Below are positions 52,901 through 63,174 of a stretch of DNA of 64,000 nt, one piece after another. Under the pieces are notes generated by a model, which worked only from the letters and a program-made list of their open reading frames with translations, did no database searches and had not been told where the DNA came from. Each line of letters starts with the position of its first letter. Positions within the stretch are counted from its first letter, which is position 1. The translations under genes and the position numbers were made by a program. Source of the DNA: Ifrita kowaldi (taxonomy: Eukaryota; Chordata; Aves; Passeriformes; Cinclosomatidae); NCBI GenBank assembly GCA_013398055.1, contig VZRS01001718.1, positions 105,232 through 169,231 of the forward strand, given 5' to 3'.

Positions 52901-55900
52901 TCACCTGTGCTCTTCAAACTCAGTCTCTGGAGGTGGAGAGGGTCCCTCTAAGAACATGAAACATGGAGCTCAGCAGAACTGTGTCACACATCTAACAAAT
53001 TCCATATGAAGCCTTTGTGGTAGGACATTGGATATGCCTAGGAATGATAAATGCATCCAAGGCAAGCAGTGCAAAGCTGCTTGCCCTGCTTGACAATACC
53101 ACCCATGTGGTATTCTCACCAAGATTAAACATCCTTCCTCCCTCACAGCAAATCAGTCATTAGGCCCAAGGCTTTTCAAGGACTTTTTGGCTGGAAGTGG
53201 GATTTTTTTCAATTTAGAGTATCTGATGTAGGAGAACAACTGTGCTGTAGCCCAGCATAAGTGATGTTTCTATCCTTTGGAAGGGTGGGCAGGCCCTGGA
53301 TTCTGGAGGAAGATATACCTGCAAAAGAGAGGATGAGAAAGCGTTAACATTGCTGTAGTATTTTTGCTCAGGAGACAGGAACTGGAGCTGACCTGAGGCC
53401 ATGGCTCGCCAGCACACCTGACAAAGTGGTCCCCAGGAGTCTCTTAGCTCCAAGGGTGCTGAGATGTACTCAAGCATAAGCCCAGCTCGGAGTCTCCTCC
53501 CAGCTTTAGCCCTTAGGCAGCCTGCAGACATGCTCCCAGCCTGATGCAGGGCTGTCTGTGTAGATAAATGTGGGCTCCATAACCTCCAGGAATTACACCC
53601 TGGTTCTCGAAGGACCATGCTCATCCCTTGATTACAAGATATGGAGAGTCACTAAACATATGTGAGCAATATCTGTGAACCTAAAAACATCCTCAATTCA
53701 TGAATACAAACCAGATAAATTGCCTACAAAAGATTCAGCAGGGAAATGTAAGTCACTCGAAGGTCAGTAAATTCTTACAAATTAAATTCTTACCAAAGGT
53801 AACCTCTCAACATTGTGTTATTTAGTCAAACTCCAAAAAAGACAGAGCCCCGTTCAACTGCCTAAAAATTCTGCTGGTGGTTAGACCTTCAGCATTTTCC
53901 TGAGCTTGTTTATAGAAGGTCTGTGGTTCCCTGTTAATTACAATTAAAATTTTCTAATGGCTGCAAAATTCACTTACTTCTTGTGGCTTCTGCTCTTCTG
54001 CCTCACAGTCCCAAGTTGGAAGAGTCTAGTAATTTACTGTTCAGGTGTTCCTTTTAGCAATCTGGTATTTTAGATCTGTGACACAAAAGAAACAAATCAA
54101 CCTGAGGAAATACTTACAAGGCTGAGAAACGGTCTTACTTCAGTTACTGACTCCAAGTGCTTCTTCACCCATGCTTCAAATGGCAGTGCAGGACATTATC
54201 TGACACCCTTGCAACTGCAGTTTTAAGGTGACAATCTGCTAATTAGGTTAAAATTGAACCTCAGGCTGCCCCAAGTGCAAAGCAGCACAAAGGAGAGGTT
54301 AACCTCTAGGTATAGATAGATAACAAGCATATGAGGTCAGGGATCAGAAAATTCATGTAGCACAAAGCACAGTACTACAAAATTACAGCCCAGAGTACGA
54401 GCAGGACAGATTTTTTTCTGGAAGATTTTTTTTAAAAGTGCCTAATATAGTGGATGGCTTGTCCACATGAAGCCCCAGAGGAAGAGGAGGGATATTTATT
54501 GTAAACTAAAAACAAAGCTAACTCAACCCCTGCCCGAAACAGTCAGCCAACCTCTCACGGGCTCTCCTACCTGGTTGCAAATCATAGCGAGACCACAAGA
54601 GGGGAGCACAACCCAAGAGTTCACATTTCGTGCCAAAATTTGAGATCACAGCACATAGCAGCTAAAGGAGGACACAGGATGTACCATATCAGCAGGCACT
54701 GGGCTTAACCTAGTCTTAAATTAACAATAAAATTGTATCACAAACTAATACTGTTTGTTTCTACCCTTGTTTTGTAATGGCCTACTTATTCTCAGATGAC
54801 ATATGGGGAGAAAAGCAGGATAACCCTGTCTTACAGATAGACAAATTATTGTTCTTCCCCTTTTTCCTGGATGTGAAAATTAAGACAGACTGTGGCAGGC
54901 TTCTGATTTGATTTTCCCAGCCTGTTGCCCTGCTGTTCTGACATGATCTCAGAGATCTCTCAGAAACCAGATACGCTGCTATCTACATTGCCTTCCGAAA
55001 AAAGAAAATGCCTTACCACATGCTGTAGCTGTTCAAATCTATAACTAAACTTCCCTCTTGTTTGATCTGAAGAGTCCTTTAATTTCAACACATAATTCTA
55101 TTTTTCATGGCTTTTAGAATTCCTCATTTTAGCACACAGTAAGTTTCTGGAGCTTATCAGCCTGAGCAACAAAGCATGTATGTGGGGACTTAAATATATA
55201 AATTCAGAAGATAGTGGGTCTGTATTTCTTACCAATGGCAGTCTGACTCCTCACTGAAGCCACCATAATTCGTGGGTCTCTGAGACCAATGTAATGATCA
55301 GTCTTAAAGCAACCATGGGAAGGTATTTGCTCCCCAGCACATTAAAAGAATCATTGAACTCTTTGCCGCTTGATATTTATTATAAGGGCCAAAAATATAA
55401 ATAAGTTTAAAAAGCACAAGGCTAATTAGTGGAGGGAAGAATCACTAGCAGCTGTTCATGAGGGAGGGGAGGCAGTGCTTGGCTCAGGTAAGCCCTTAAA
55501 CCATTCCTGTGAGAGGCTGGAAGTGACGGCCTGGGTCATAGTCACCCTCAGTACAGCCAGTTCCCTGAACACCTTCTGCTGGGAGTGGAGGCACCATCCT
55601 TGGTGAGACAGGTTATTGGTCTTGTCACACACTGCTGTTCTGTCCTCAGCTGTCTGGCTGACATCCAGACAGACTTCCCTCCCTTGGCTCTCCATACACT
55701 GAACCACAGCCTCTTCTCCCCTTCTGGGCAGCAGGCACAGACACAACTGGCTGCCACTACCACGTGAGATCCTGGCTGAGCCAAGAGACTGTGGCACTGC
55801 TTCCCACTGCACAGCAAGGCTATTTGCCAACATGGGAAGGGAACAATGGGAGAGGCTCTGGAAGGCTGCCTGTGTTCAGTTATGGCCATTAGGTGCAGGC

Positions 55901-58900
55901 GAGTTGTCTCCTCCCCACCCCTGCCCACCTCTTCCAGGGGAAAAAAAAAATTATTCTTGGGATTTGACTCTCCAAACTAAGAAGATGAGAAAATCAACTT
56001 TAGTTGTGCCTCCAATTTCCTGCATAATGCAAAGCAACATTGTATGCTACGTACGGAAGGAAATAACATTTCTTTCTGACTAATTGCTGCCTTGCACCTT
56101 TAGACTGTAAGGTGCCCAGTGAGACTGTCTCTTACAACAGTAAAAGTGCTTATACAGAACTATACAGGAACCTGTGTAATAGGGTCTTGATCTCATTTAG
56201 AGAAATCTCTGCACTACTACAATAAATGCAATGATTTTGCCTCTTACAGATGCTCTGGGTATGACCTTTTCAAAATAAAGCATTGGAGTAATTGCAAAAC
56301 AAGTTTCTTGTATCAACACACAAATGCCATCTGTCAAAAATGAAGGCAAGAATTGTGTCATATCAAGTGCCAAGGTCTATGTCAAGATCTATTTCAACAT
56401 ATTTACATTCCTCTCATTCCGAATGCATCTGCATACCCTGAGCACAGAGTCACTAGGAATGGAATCACTAGGAACAATTAATAAACACCTGTTGCCTCCC
56501 TTGGCAGTTTGCCCCTGTGTGCACAAGTTTCCCAATACCGAAAGATTGGCTTATTTATCTGCTTTATAGTTAATAATGTTTAAAGTGTAGGAGTAGAAAT
56601 TGGTGTTGTATAATTCTCATGTTGTAACAGCCTCTCTGAAAGTTTTTAGCTTTTCCTAATGATGGTCAGATTCCTCATCTCTTCTCGGGAAATTTATCCC
56701 ATGGCTACTGTGCCTTCAATGTGAAATAAAAAGAAAAAAGTAGGAAAAAAAAAAACCCTGTGAAATTTACTTTCTGAGTGTGTATGGTTGTACTTACTGC
56801 ACTGAGAGAAATGTACCATGATGTTTTCTTTCTGTTTTTTGGAAGGGGATGAAGGTGAAAAGGGAGACAGAGGAGAAGTAGGCAAACAAGGAAAGGTTGG
56901 ACCAAAAGGACCAAAAGGTATTTATGATGGTTTTATGATGGTTTGTTGGCTATATGAATATTCATATACTGGTATATGAATATCATTATACACTGTACTG
57001 ATGCATATGATTGGTGATGTTTAATGTTTTTCGTTCCTGTTGCACCAGTGGATTTCACAATCCTGTCAAACATTAACTGGTGAACATAACAATACTTAGA
57101 GAGCTCAGTTCAATTCCTACTGATACTTAAGACAAATATATATGGCTGTCATGAGTGTGATTCAGAAAACCTAGATCATATATCAGAAAGATTACTCTTA
57201 CTGAAATTAGCCTTTAGTTGAAACTGAATTTTGAGCATTATTGACTAGCAATACATCAGGATGCTCAATAAAATCTGGTTTCATCTGTCTGTATTCTGCA
57301 GAAAAGCAAACAAAGCCATACAAAGAAAAAAAGTTCCTCTGATCAAACAGCATCCAAGATGAGAACAAGGAGTCACAGATGTTTCAGGACTTGGCTCAAT
57401 TAAACATATCCCATATCCACAGTGTGACCTCGGCAGCTCATTTGGAGGCACCAGATGTGACCGTGTCAGCCTTGTTTGCATACTCTAATCCAAAAGCTTC
57501 ATTTATCTTTAGAGCTTAATGATAATGCATATCCAAGGTCTTTATTCCTTGACTGTGGTTTAAGACTAATCAGGAAAGTTGTTGCTTTTATAGAAACTTT
57601 AAAATCACTCTGTTATTATTGTCATAATAAAAAACCTTTTTCCATTTTTAAATGCATTCTTACGATTTTGCTTCTTACCTTAAAATGAACATCAGGTAAG
57701 ATACAAGGAATTCAGGGAATCAACCATTTACAAAGCATGTTGTTGATGTTAAATTCATTTTGCAAACTGAGATTCCCTAGATTGACCTGTCATCATTATA
57801 CAGCTATTTTAGAACTTAAAACTATTTATTAATCAGTTAAAAAGGACATCTGTTATTTTGGTGCTCTGAAGACTGGGAAAACACATACAGCAAAATTAGT
57901 AGCTCCCTACTTGCAGTCCTGCTTTGAGAAGGACTCCCGGCAAAGCTGCAAGGACTTTACCTCAAGGAAGAAGGAAAGCCTTTTGCCTGGGGTGGAGAGA
58001 AATAAAAACTGTCAGCCTGGTTTCACTGTGAAGTAAAACACTAGCAGTTTTAGTTTCTATTTTCTGTAAGACAATATGATGTTTCTGGGCATTTGAACAA
58101 GCAGGTCTATTAAGGTTCCTTGCAATATCCTACAGTCATACCCTACAGTAGCAGAGATCTGTGCTGTACTCCTCCAAATATCCTCAGGGCTGTGCTCACT
58201 TGACTTAGCCACACAAGCAGACTGGCCCCACTCAGGAAAAACAGCAGCAGTAGAGACCTAAACAGTGCCTCAGAAAAGAAATTACAGCAACCATCCATAC
58301 TCATTTCCTCTTCCTTTCTTCCCTTAGGAAACAAAGGACCAGTGGGCGATGTTGGTGACCAGGGAATGCTTGGTAAAATTGGTCCAATTGGTGGAAAGGG
58401 TAAGCTCTAGTCTGGGAATTTTCTTGGGGTTTTTTCCCTCAAGGTAAATATGTGCTTTGTGAGAGTTCCAGATATGGAGTAATATTAGGTAATGGTCTGA
58501 CCAATGCTCTCCAAATAAAGTTATGCATAAAGATTGGTGATGAGAGCTAACTGAAGTATCCTGTTTTTTTACATGCAATATATCCAACTTATTTGGCTAA
58601 AATTATTTCTTTTATGAGTTAAGACATCAGTCCTCTTTGATGGATCTAGTTGAAGGTGTTTCTGCTCATTGCAGGGGGGTTGGAGTAGATGACCTTCAAA
58701 GGTCCCTTCCACCCCAAACTATTCTATGATTCTGTGGTAAAAGAGGAAGGGAGATATCCAGTTCCTGTGAAGTAAATCCTCTGAACACTCTAAAAGACAA
58801 ATTTGTGCCTCTGATTTGGACACTGAAGGCCTAAGTCAATGTCCTTCTGCTGCTGAGGATGTCACACCTTGTCACCTGCACTGCTGTGGGTCATGTGAAC

Positions 58901-61900
58901 AAGCAATGCCCAGGGCATCCTGGAAAGGAAGGAATTCAGGAGTTTTAAGAAGGCACTCACATAAGCAGGGATGGCAACTACGTGCAATTCAAGGTACACT
59001 CCAAATCTGCCTGGACAGTAATTTATGAAATTGTGCTCTATTTATCTTGAGAAGAAGCTCAGGCATTCCTTTCTGAGGTTCCTAAAGAGCTACTTAAGAA
59101 GGAATATTACTCCTACCACAAGGAGACCTGCCTTGAAAGCTGATCAGGGACACCACCATTCCCAGGGGAGCTCTGTGGTCTCTAACCAGCACAGCAGCCT
59201 GGGTATGCTGGGGAGTGGGTGGAACAGTCTCTCTGGAGAGCTTCTCAAACCAGTGTTTTTAATAAACCTTTCATGGCCTCTAGCCAGCCTCAGTATCAGG
59301 CAAGAAGAAAAGATTTTGACCTGAGGGATTAATTTTCAGAAGTATCTAGACAACTGAGCACTCAGTTATTTCCTAAGACATCTTCAATTCCCAAAGGAGA
59401 CAAAATTTGAGAATCTCACAAGTTGCTTTTCTTTATCTGAAAGTAAACCAATGTTCTGAACCTTTAAATCAAGCTCTTTTTTAATCTGAATGCACAATTT
59501 ATTGTTCCCTTACAGTTTTTTCTCATTTTCTTTATTTGCCGAAGCAAAGGTCACTAAGTCACTGTTTAAATCTATGATAAAACATTCGAATTCTTAATGA
59601 AACAACCCTGAAATTCCAGCTTGCAAGTGTGCTGTGTCAAGCACTGCCAATTAAAATTACAGCCAACATCTAAAGTCTTTAAAAAACCACAACCAGGTAA
59701 AGTAAAAAGTGTATCAAAACATGACCATCAAGAAGGCAGAGTGAGTATTAGCGTTTTTTGACCTCTGAAGGTTCAATTCATAAAAGAAGAACTGACACGA
59801 ATTTCAGATAAAGTCCATGTGTTCCTGACCCAAATTACTGCTGAGATTTTTTAAAGAGCTAGTCACCCCCAGTTATACAGTAGCAGAGCATTTGGAAAAG
59901 TATTTCTATCACTTTTATAATTTACAAAAGAAGGGGAGAGCAGTTGGATGAAAATAAATCTCATTTCCATAAACTGAAATGAAATGTTGCTCCTTCATGA
60001 CCTCCCTCCATGCAGGTGCCAACTGCTGCCCACACACACAATCTCTTGCACACAGGAATTCAGTGGCTTAGAGCACATCTGGTGCCTCATCCCACCATGG
60101 AGCTACTGAACCTGGGGAAGGGCTCTGTCCTGCAGCCCCTGAGAGAACCCAGATCTCACTTTGTCAAGATTTCTGGAGTGCTTTCAGCCTCTCAGGATCA
60201 TTTTTCAGTTTATATTTAAAGTAAGTGGTACCAGGAACCAGCAGCACACAAGATGCCTGTGTTATCAGTGAGTTAGCTATTAAAGGGTTCTCATTTCCAT
60301 GCACCAGAATTAATCGTGGTTTGTTTAACTTGGCACATCTTCCAGTACAGTCCATCAGGGCTTCCTATCAAAAGCATGCTGTTAATCTATTATTAAACAG
60401 GTTTTTGAATACACTTCCCTGACAGGTGCACTGTCTGAGATCTGACAATATATTTTCCTCTTTCTTCAGGTGACAAAGGAGCCAAAGGCTTACCAGGGGT
60501 TTCAGGAAAAAAAGGAAAAGCAGGTATGCTATGGATCCTTCTGTGCAGAATGGCCAAGTCTGCTGGATCTTTGATTCCAGGGTTGGTTTGTATTGAATTC
60601 CATGAAATTTTGAGGCCCATGGTAAAACTTGAGAATATATGAAATGTCAGGAAGAGACTGAAAATATTCTGTTGAACAAAATGAAGGATAGTGTAAGGAC
60701 ATGACTGATTTCTATGAACACATCAACAGACACAAAATATGAAGGCACCCAAATTCATGGGCAATGTTTGATACCATAAAAACTAACACACAGGCCAGCA
60801 GTATGCATTTATACTGATTACTAAAAGAAAGTTTCTTAATATCAAAGGAATTAAGCCCTTTAACAGTTTCCTGGAGCATGGGAATGAAAAAAGTGTTTTA
60901 AGATAGAACATAAGCTGTTGTCAAATTAATACAATGCATTTGCTTACAGGAAGAGAATTTGACTCTGATGAACTAGAAAGTTATTCTCAGTTCTAGTAAC
61001 CTTGAACGGTTACCCACCTTGAACTTATACTTGTGTTTATTTTTAAGAGATTTCATATAAAATGACCATTTGGTTCTTAATGGGAAACCATCAGCAACTT
61101 GTTTTCTTTCTGAGAAGAACAGAAGAAGAAACAAAACCTCTGCCAAGCCAAATTCCAGTTTCCAAAAAAGAAACCAAACCCACCAAACCAACTGAGTTTC
61201 AGTGCTTGAAAGCTATTGATTATTTGGGTTGGTATTAACTTGCTTAAGCCAGTTAGCAAGGAGATGGTACAGAGTGTACAGAGCCAAAACATTAAACACT
61301 TTGATCAACAGAAGCATAGCCAGTGGGGTAAGGACTGGCTCTCCATAAGCAGAGCCCAGGTCTTCAGAAGCTTTGGAAGTGAGCTGCAGGTGACTCTCCA
61401 TGCACACACACACAAATGCTTCTAAACAAATAAATCCTCTGTCCTTTGTATTGCATCAGGCACGGTCTGTGACTGTGGAAGGTACCGCAGATTTGTTGGA
61501 CAACTGAATATCAACGTTGCTCGTCTTAACACATCCATCAAATTTGTGAAGAATGGTAAGGATCCTTGTGTATTTGATGGGATTTATTTGACTCCAATCA
61601 CAGATATCATTGCTATTCTCCTACCATTGTTGCTCTATGGCAGTGTCCACAGATGACCCAGAGGGAGGGTCCTCTGTTTTAGGCACTCTGAAAACCTACA
61701 AAGGTCTTGTCTTAGCAGTCACATTCATTTTTCTCTACATGGAAAGGGCCTGAAAAGCTATCTATACCCCTGTGTTTCTATCCCTGGGCACTCTTTCACA
61801 ATCTATATTCAAATCCATACAAAACCATGGGAGTGACCCAGAATCAGACATTGCCATTTGACCATTTAGCATGCCTTAGTACTAGAATTTGATTAGTACT

Positions 61901-62569
61901 AGATATCCAGGAAATAAAACTGAAGTGTCACAGGAGACGTGCCAATCAGGACTGAACCGTTCTTGTTCTAATGTGTGCAAAGTACTTGACAATCTCACTA
62001 GTCACATCAATCTCTGATCATGTCCTCATCATTCATCATAAATACAGTGCTGGGAATACTTTTCCTCCTTCCCTTTTATTAATTCTAATGTAAAAGTCAT
62101 CTCATTGCCATATTGAAATAGAATAACCTTCAGCATCTGTTGACATGTGATTAAGCAATTTTTCTTCTCCTTTAAAGTTATAGCAGGTATCAGGGAGACA
62201 GATGAGAAATTCTATTACATTGTGAAAGAAGAGAAGAATTACAGAGAAGCCTTGATCCACTGCAGGGACAGAGGAGGATCACTGGCCATGCCTAAAGATG
62301 AGGCAACCAATGCCCTGATCGCTGACTACATCTCCAGCAGTGGCCTGTTCCGAGCCTTCATTGGGCTGAATGACATGGAAAGAGAAGGACAGTTCATGTA
62401 TGCAGACAACAGCCCACTGCAGAATTACAGTAACTGGAAGCAAGGGGAGCCTCACGACCCAGTTGGTCACGAGGACTGTGTGGAAATGCTCAGCACAGGA
62501 GAGTGGAACGACTCCGAGTGCCAAGTCACCATCTACTTTGTCTGTGAATTCCTCAAGAAGAGGAAATAA
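46755..62569 (+). CDS. COLEC10: Collectin-10 (collectin liver 1, CL-L1), complete six-exon gene
   Basis: Secreted C-type lectin of the collectin family. CL-L1 binds sugars in a calcium-dependent way, forms complexes with COLEC11 and MASP proteases in the lectin complement pathway, and in human is linked to 3MC syndrome; these roles are family knowledge. The six exons join as 148+72+72+54+96+392 nt, giving 277 codons, the same length as human CL-L1. All introns are GT-AG and phase 1. Residues 1-27 are a signal peptide (basic start, then a LLVFFIL core); Cys39 is the N-terminal linking cysteine. Residues 47-118 are 24 unbroken Gly-X-Y triplets, residues about 119-148 the neck, and the rest the lectin domain. 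Cysteines 176, 248, 262 and 270 and the WND motif (257-259) are kept. The sugar-site tripeptide at 238-240 is EPH rather than EPS. Sequons are at Asn139, Asn230 and Asn258. The N-terminus and length separate it from COLEC11. Confidence 0.96.
50122..50150 (-). other. C-rich tract, G-quadruplex motif on the minus strand
   Basis: Runs of 8, 4, 5 and 6 C separated by short spacers (ATA, A, T) make a G-quadruplex-capable sequence on the minus strand, within COLEC10 intron 1. Confidence 0.8.
51232..51560 (+). repeat. Direct repeat copy A (328-bp core) in COLEC10 intron 1
   Basis: Aligns without gaps to 54,959-55,287. I count about nine mismatches, all within about 40 bases of the left end or 16 bases of the right end. 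The 274 bp from 51,271 to 51,544 read as identical. It matches no repeat family I recognise, carries no AATAAA and has no convincing coding frame. An inverted-repeat arm (X) follows directly. Confidence 0.95.
51554..51608 (+). repeat. Inverted-repeat arm X next to copy A
   Basis: The reverse complement of this segment recurs at 54,896-54,951. Two perfect blocks were checked: 16 bp (51,554-51,569 against 54,936-54,951) and 26 bp (51,575-51,600 against 54,904-54,929). Confidence 0.9.
52133..52275 (-). mobile_element. CR1 LINE 3' fragment, minus strand
   Basis: It begins TCACAGAATCACAGAATATT, followed by GAGTTGGAAGGGACCCACAA and a block on GGATCATTGAATCCAACTC, the reverse-complemented 3' end of a CR1 subfamily. 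It is about 140 bp, 5'-truncated, and lies between the two copies of the 328-bp repeat in intron 1. Confidence 0.92.
54896..54951 (-). repeat. Inverted-repeat arm X' next to copy B
   Basis: Inverted copy of 51,554-51,608, ending just before copy B of the direct repeat. The longest perfect block is 26 bp. Confidence 0.9.
54959..55287 (+). repeat. Direct repeat copy B (328-bp core) in COLEC10 intron 1
   Basis: Second copy of the 328-bp core, offset by exactly 3,727 bp from copy A. The central 274 bp (54,998-55,271) are identical to copy A as read. The inverted arm X' lies immediately to its left. Confidence 0.95.
56846..56917 (+). CDS. COLEC10: COLEC10 coding exon 2
   Basis: A 72-nt collagen-like exon in phase 1-1. 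The acceptor is GGAAG|GGGATG and the donor AAAAG|GTATTT. It encodes residues 50-73 of the Gly-X-Y region, with codon 50 completed from exon 1. Triplets are GDE GEK GDR GEV GKQ GKV GPK GPK. Confidence 0.95.
56918..58327 (+). other. COLEC10: COLEC10 intron 2
   Basis: About 1.4 kb with GT-AG ends. A perfect 16-bp palindrome lies at 56,952-56,967. No other feature is recognised. Confidence 0.9.
58328..58399 (+). CDS. COLEC10: COLEC10 coding exon 3
   Basis: A 72-nt collagen-like exon in phase 1-1, the same size as exon 2. The acceptor is CCCTTAG|GAAAC and the donor AAAGG|GTAAGC. It encodes triplets GNK GPV GDV GDQ GML GKI GPI GGK (residues 74-97). Confidence 0.95.
58400..60469 (+). other. COLEC10: COLEC10 intron 3
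   Basis: About 2.1 kb with GT-AG ends. It contains one CR1 3' end at 58.64-58.74 kb. No further exon is seen. Confidence 0.9.
58640..58737 (+). mobile_element. CR1 LINE 3' end, plus strand
   Basis: About 100 bp ending with GGTCCCTTCCACCCC and ATTCTATGATTCTGTG, the diagnostic CR1 3' end in sense orientation, inside COLEC10 intron 3. Confidence 0.93.
60470..60523 (+). CDS. COLEC10: COLEC10 coding exon 4
   Basis: A 54-nt collagen-like exon in phase 1-1. The acceptor has a good pyrimidine tract (TTTTCCTCTTTCTTCAG|G) and the donor is CAG|GTATGC. It encodes GDK GAK GLP GVS GKK GKA (residues 98-115). Confidence 0.95.
60524..61459 (+). other. COLEC10: COLEC10 intron 4
   Basis: About 940 bp with GT-AG ends. 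No repeat or further exon is recognised. Confidence 0.9.
61460..61555 (+). CDS. COLEC10: COLEC10 coding exon 5 (neck)
   Basis: A 96-nt exon in phase 1-1. It completes the last triplet (GTV) and encodes CDCGRYRRFVGQLNINVARL and the following residues up to Asn147. This is the neck, which trimerises as an alpha-helical coiled coil in collectins. The motif CDCGRYR..VGQL is shared with human CL-L1. The sequon Asn139-Thr-Ser lies in this exon; I recall KTS at the human position, so it appears to be a gain here. Confidence 0.95.
61556..62177 (+). other. COLEC10: COLEC10 intron 5
   Basis: About 620 bp with GT-AG ends. The acceptor follows a pyrimidine-rich TTTTTCTTCTCCTTTAAAG. No other feature is recognised. 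Confidence 0.9.
62178..62569 (+). CDS. COLEC10: COLEC10 coding exon 6 (C-type lectin domain) and stop
   Basis: A 392-nt terminal coding exon for residues 148-277 plus the TAA stop. It carries the whole carbohydrate-recognition domain: the four conserved cysteines (176, 248, 262, 270), FIGLND, NYSNW, EPH at 238-240, HEDCVEM and WND at 257-259, ending in KKRK. The single-exon lectin domain is normal for collectins. The frame is intact. Confidence 0.97.
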
Positions 62570-62570
62570 A
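62565..62570 (+). terminator. COLEC10: Polyadenylation signal AATAAA overlapping the COLEC10 stop codon
   Basis: The last codons read AAA TAA A, so AATAAA spans the stop. I saw no other AATAAA or ATTAAA between here and the CR1 at 63.06 kb. If this signal were used, the 3' UTR would be only about 10-30 nt. Use of a noncanonical or more distal signal is equally possible. Confidence 0.45.
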
Positions 62571-63057
62571 AGTGCCAGAGAATGTGCCTGGCACCTGCTG
62601 TGCATACAATAACCCATCCTCGTTCATTTACTGCAGGGAAAGCAAATCAGGGATAGGAAACCAGAGATAGGGCTCAATCCAGCCTTCACATCACTGGCCT
62701 AAGCAAGAGTAACTACTGTTTAATCATCAGTGACTGTAGGGTCAGCACAGGTCCACAGGAGGCATCCAGCCAGTTGTGAATTTTTATTTCATTTCTACAT
62801 GCATTTTAGGGTGGGCATTGCTATGTGTAATTTAGGGGTAAATTTAGAGCACGCAGAGGTGAATGTAATTTCACCAATTCCAGAAATAGTAAGATCATTG
62901 GTATATGAAGTACTGATGTGATTTGCACAATCCACAGATGAAAAGAGCATGACCTTCATTAATCTCTTATACCTGCACAGGGAGTCCCAGTAATTTCCCT
63001 AATTACTTGAGAGCTGGGAGAAAAGATTTTCAGTATCTCTTGAAAAAATCCTTCTTT
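62571..63057 (+). other. COLEC10: COLEC10 3' flank, possible 3' UTR
   Basis: About 490 bp between the stop codon and the first downstream CR1. Nothing in it identifies a transcript end. Confidence 0.5.
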
Positions 63058-63140
63058 TGTTGGAATCATAATTTGAGGTGGAAAGGATCTCTGGAGATCA
63101 TTTTGTTAAACCTAGCATGCAAAGTAGGACCAACTTCAAA
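63058..63140 (-). mobile_element. CR1 LINE 3' end fragment, minus strand
   Basis: GGAATCATAATTTGAGGTGG and GGATCTCTGGAGATCATTTTG resemble the reverse-complemented CR1 3' end, diverged and about 80 bp long. Confidence 0.7.
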
Positions 63141-63174
63141 CTTAGAAGTTTTTATATTCTCCTTAATTTGACTG

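Larger units (their letters stand above)
46903..56845 (+). other. COLEC10: COLEC10 intron 1, about 9.9 kb
   Basis: The largest intron. It carries a C-rich tract at 50.1 kb, a CR1 fragment at 52.1 kb and the unusual duplicated segments at 51.2 and 55.0 kb. A 139-codon open frame at 47.14-47.56 kb has no known domain and is judged a chance frame. No other exon is recognised. Confidence 0.85.

Noticed and set aside
51232..55287. Reading the two 328-bp copies as the LTRs of a 4-kb retroelement
   Set aside because: They lack TG...CA ends, an AATAAA signal, a primer-binding site or polypurine tract, and no retroviral coding sequence lies between them. The inverted arms at their inner edges are also foreign to LTR elements.
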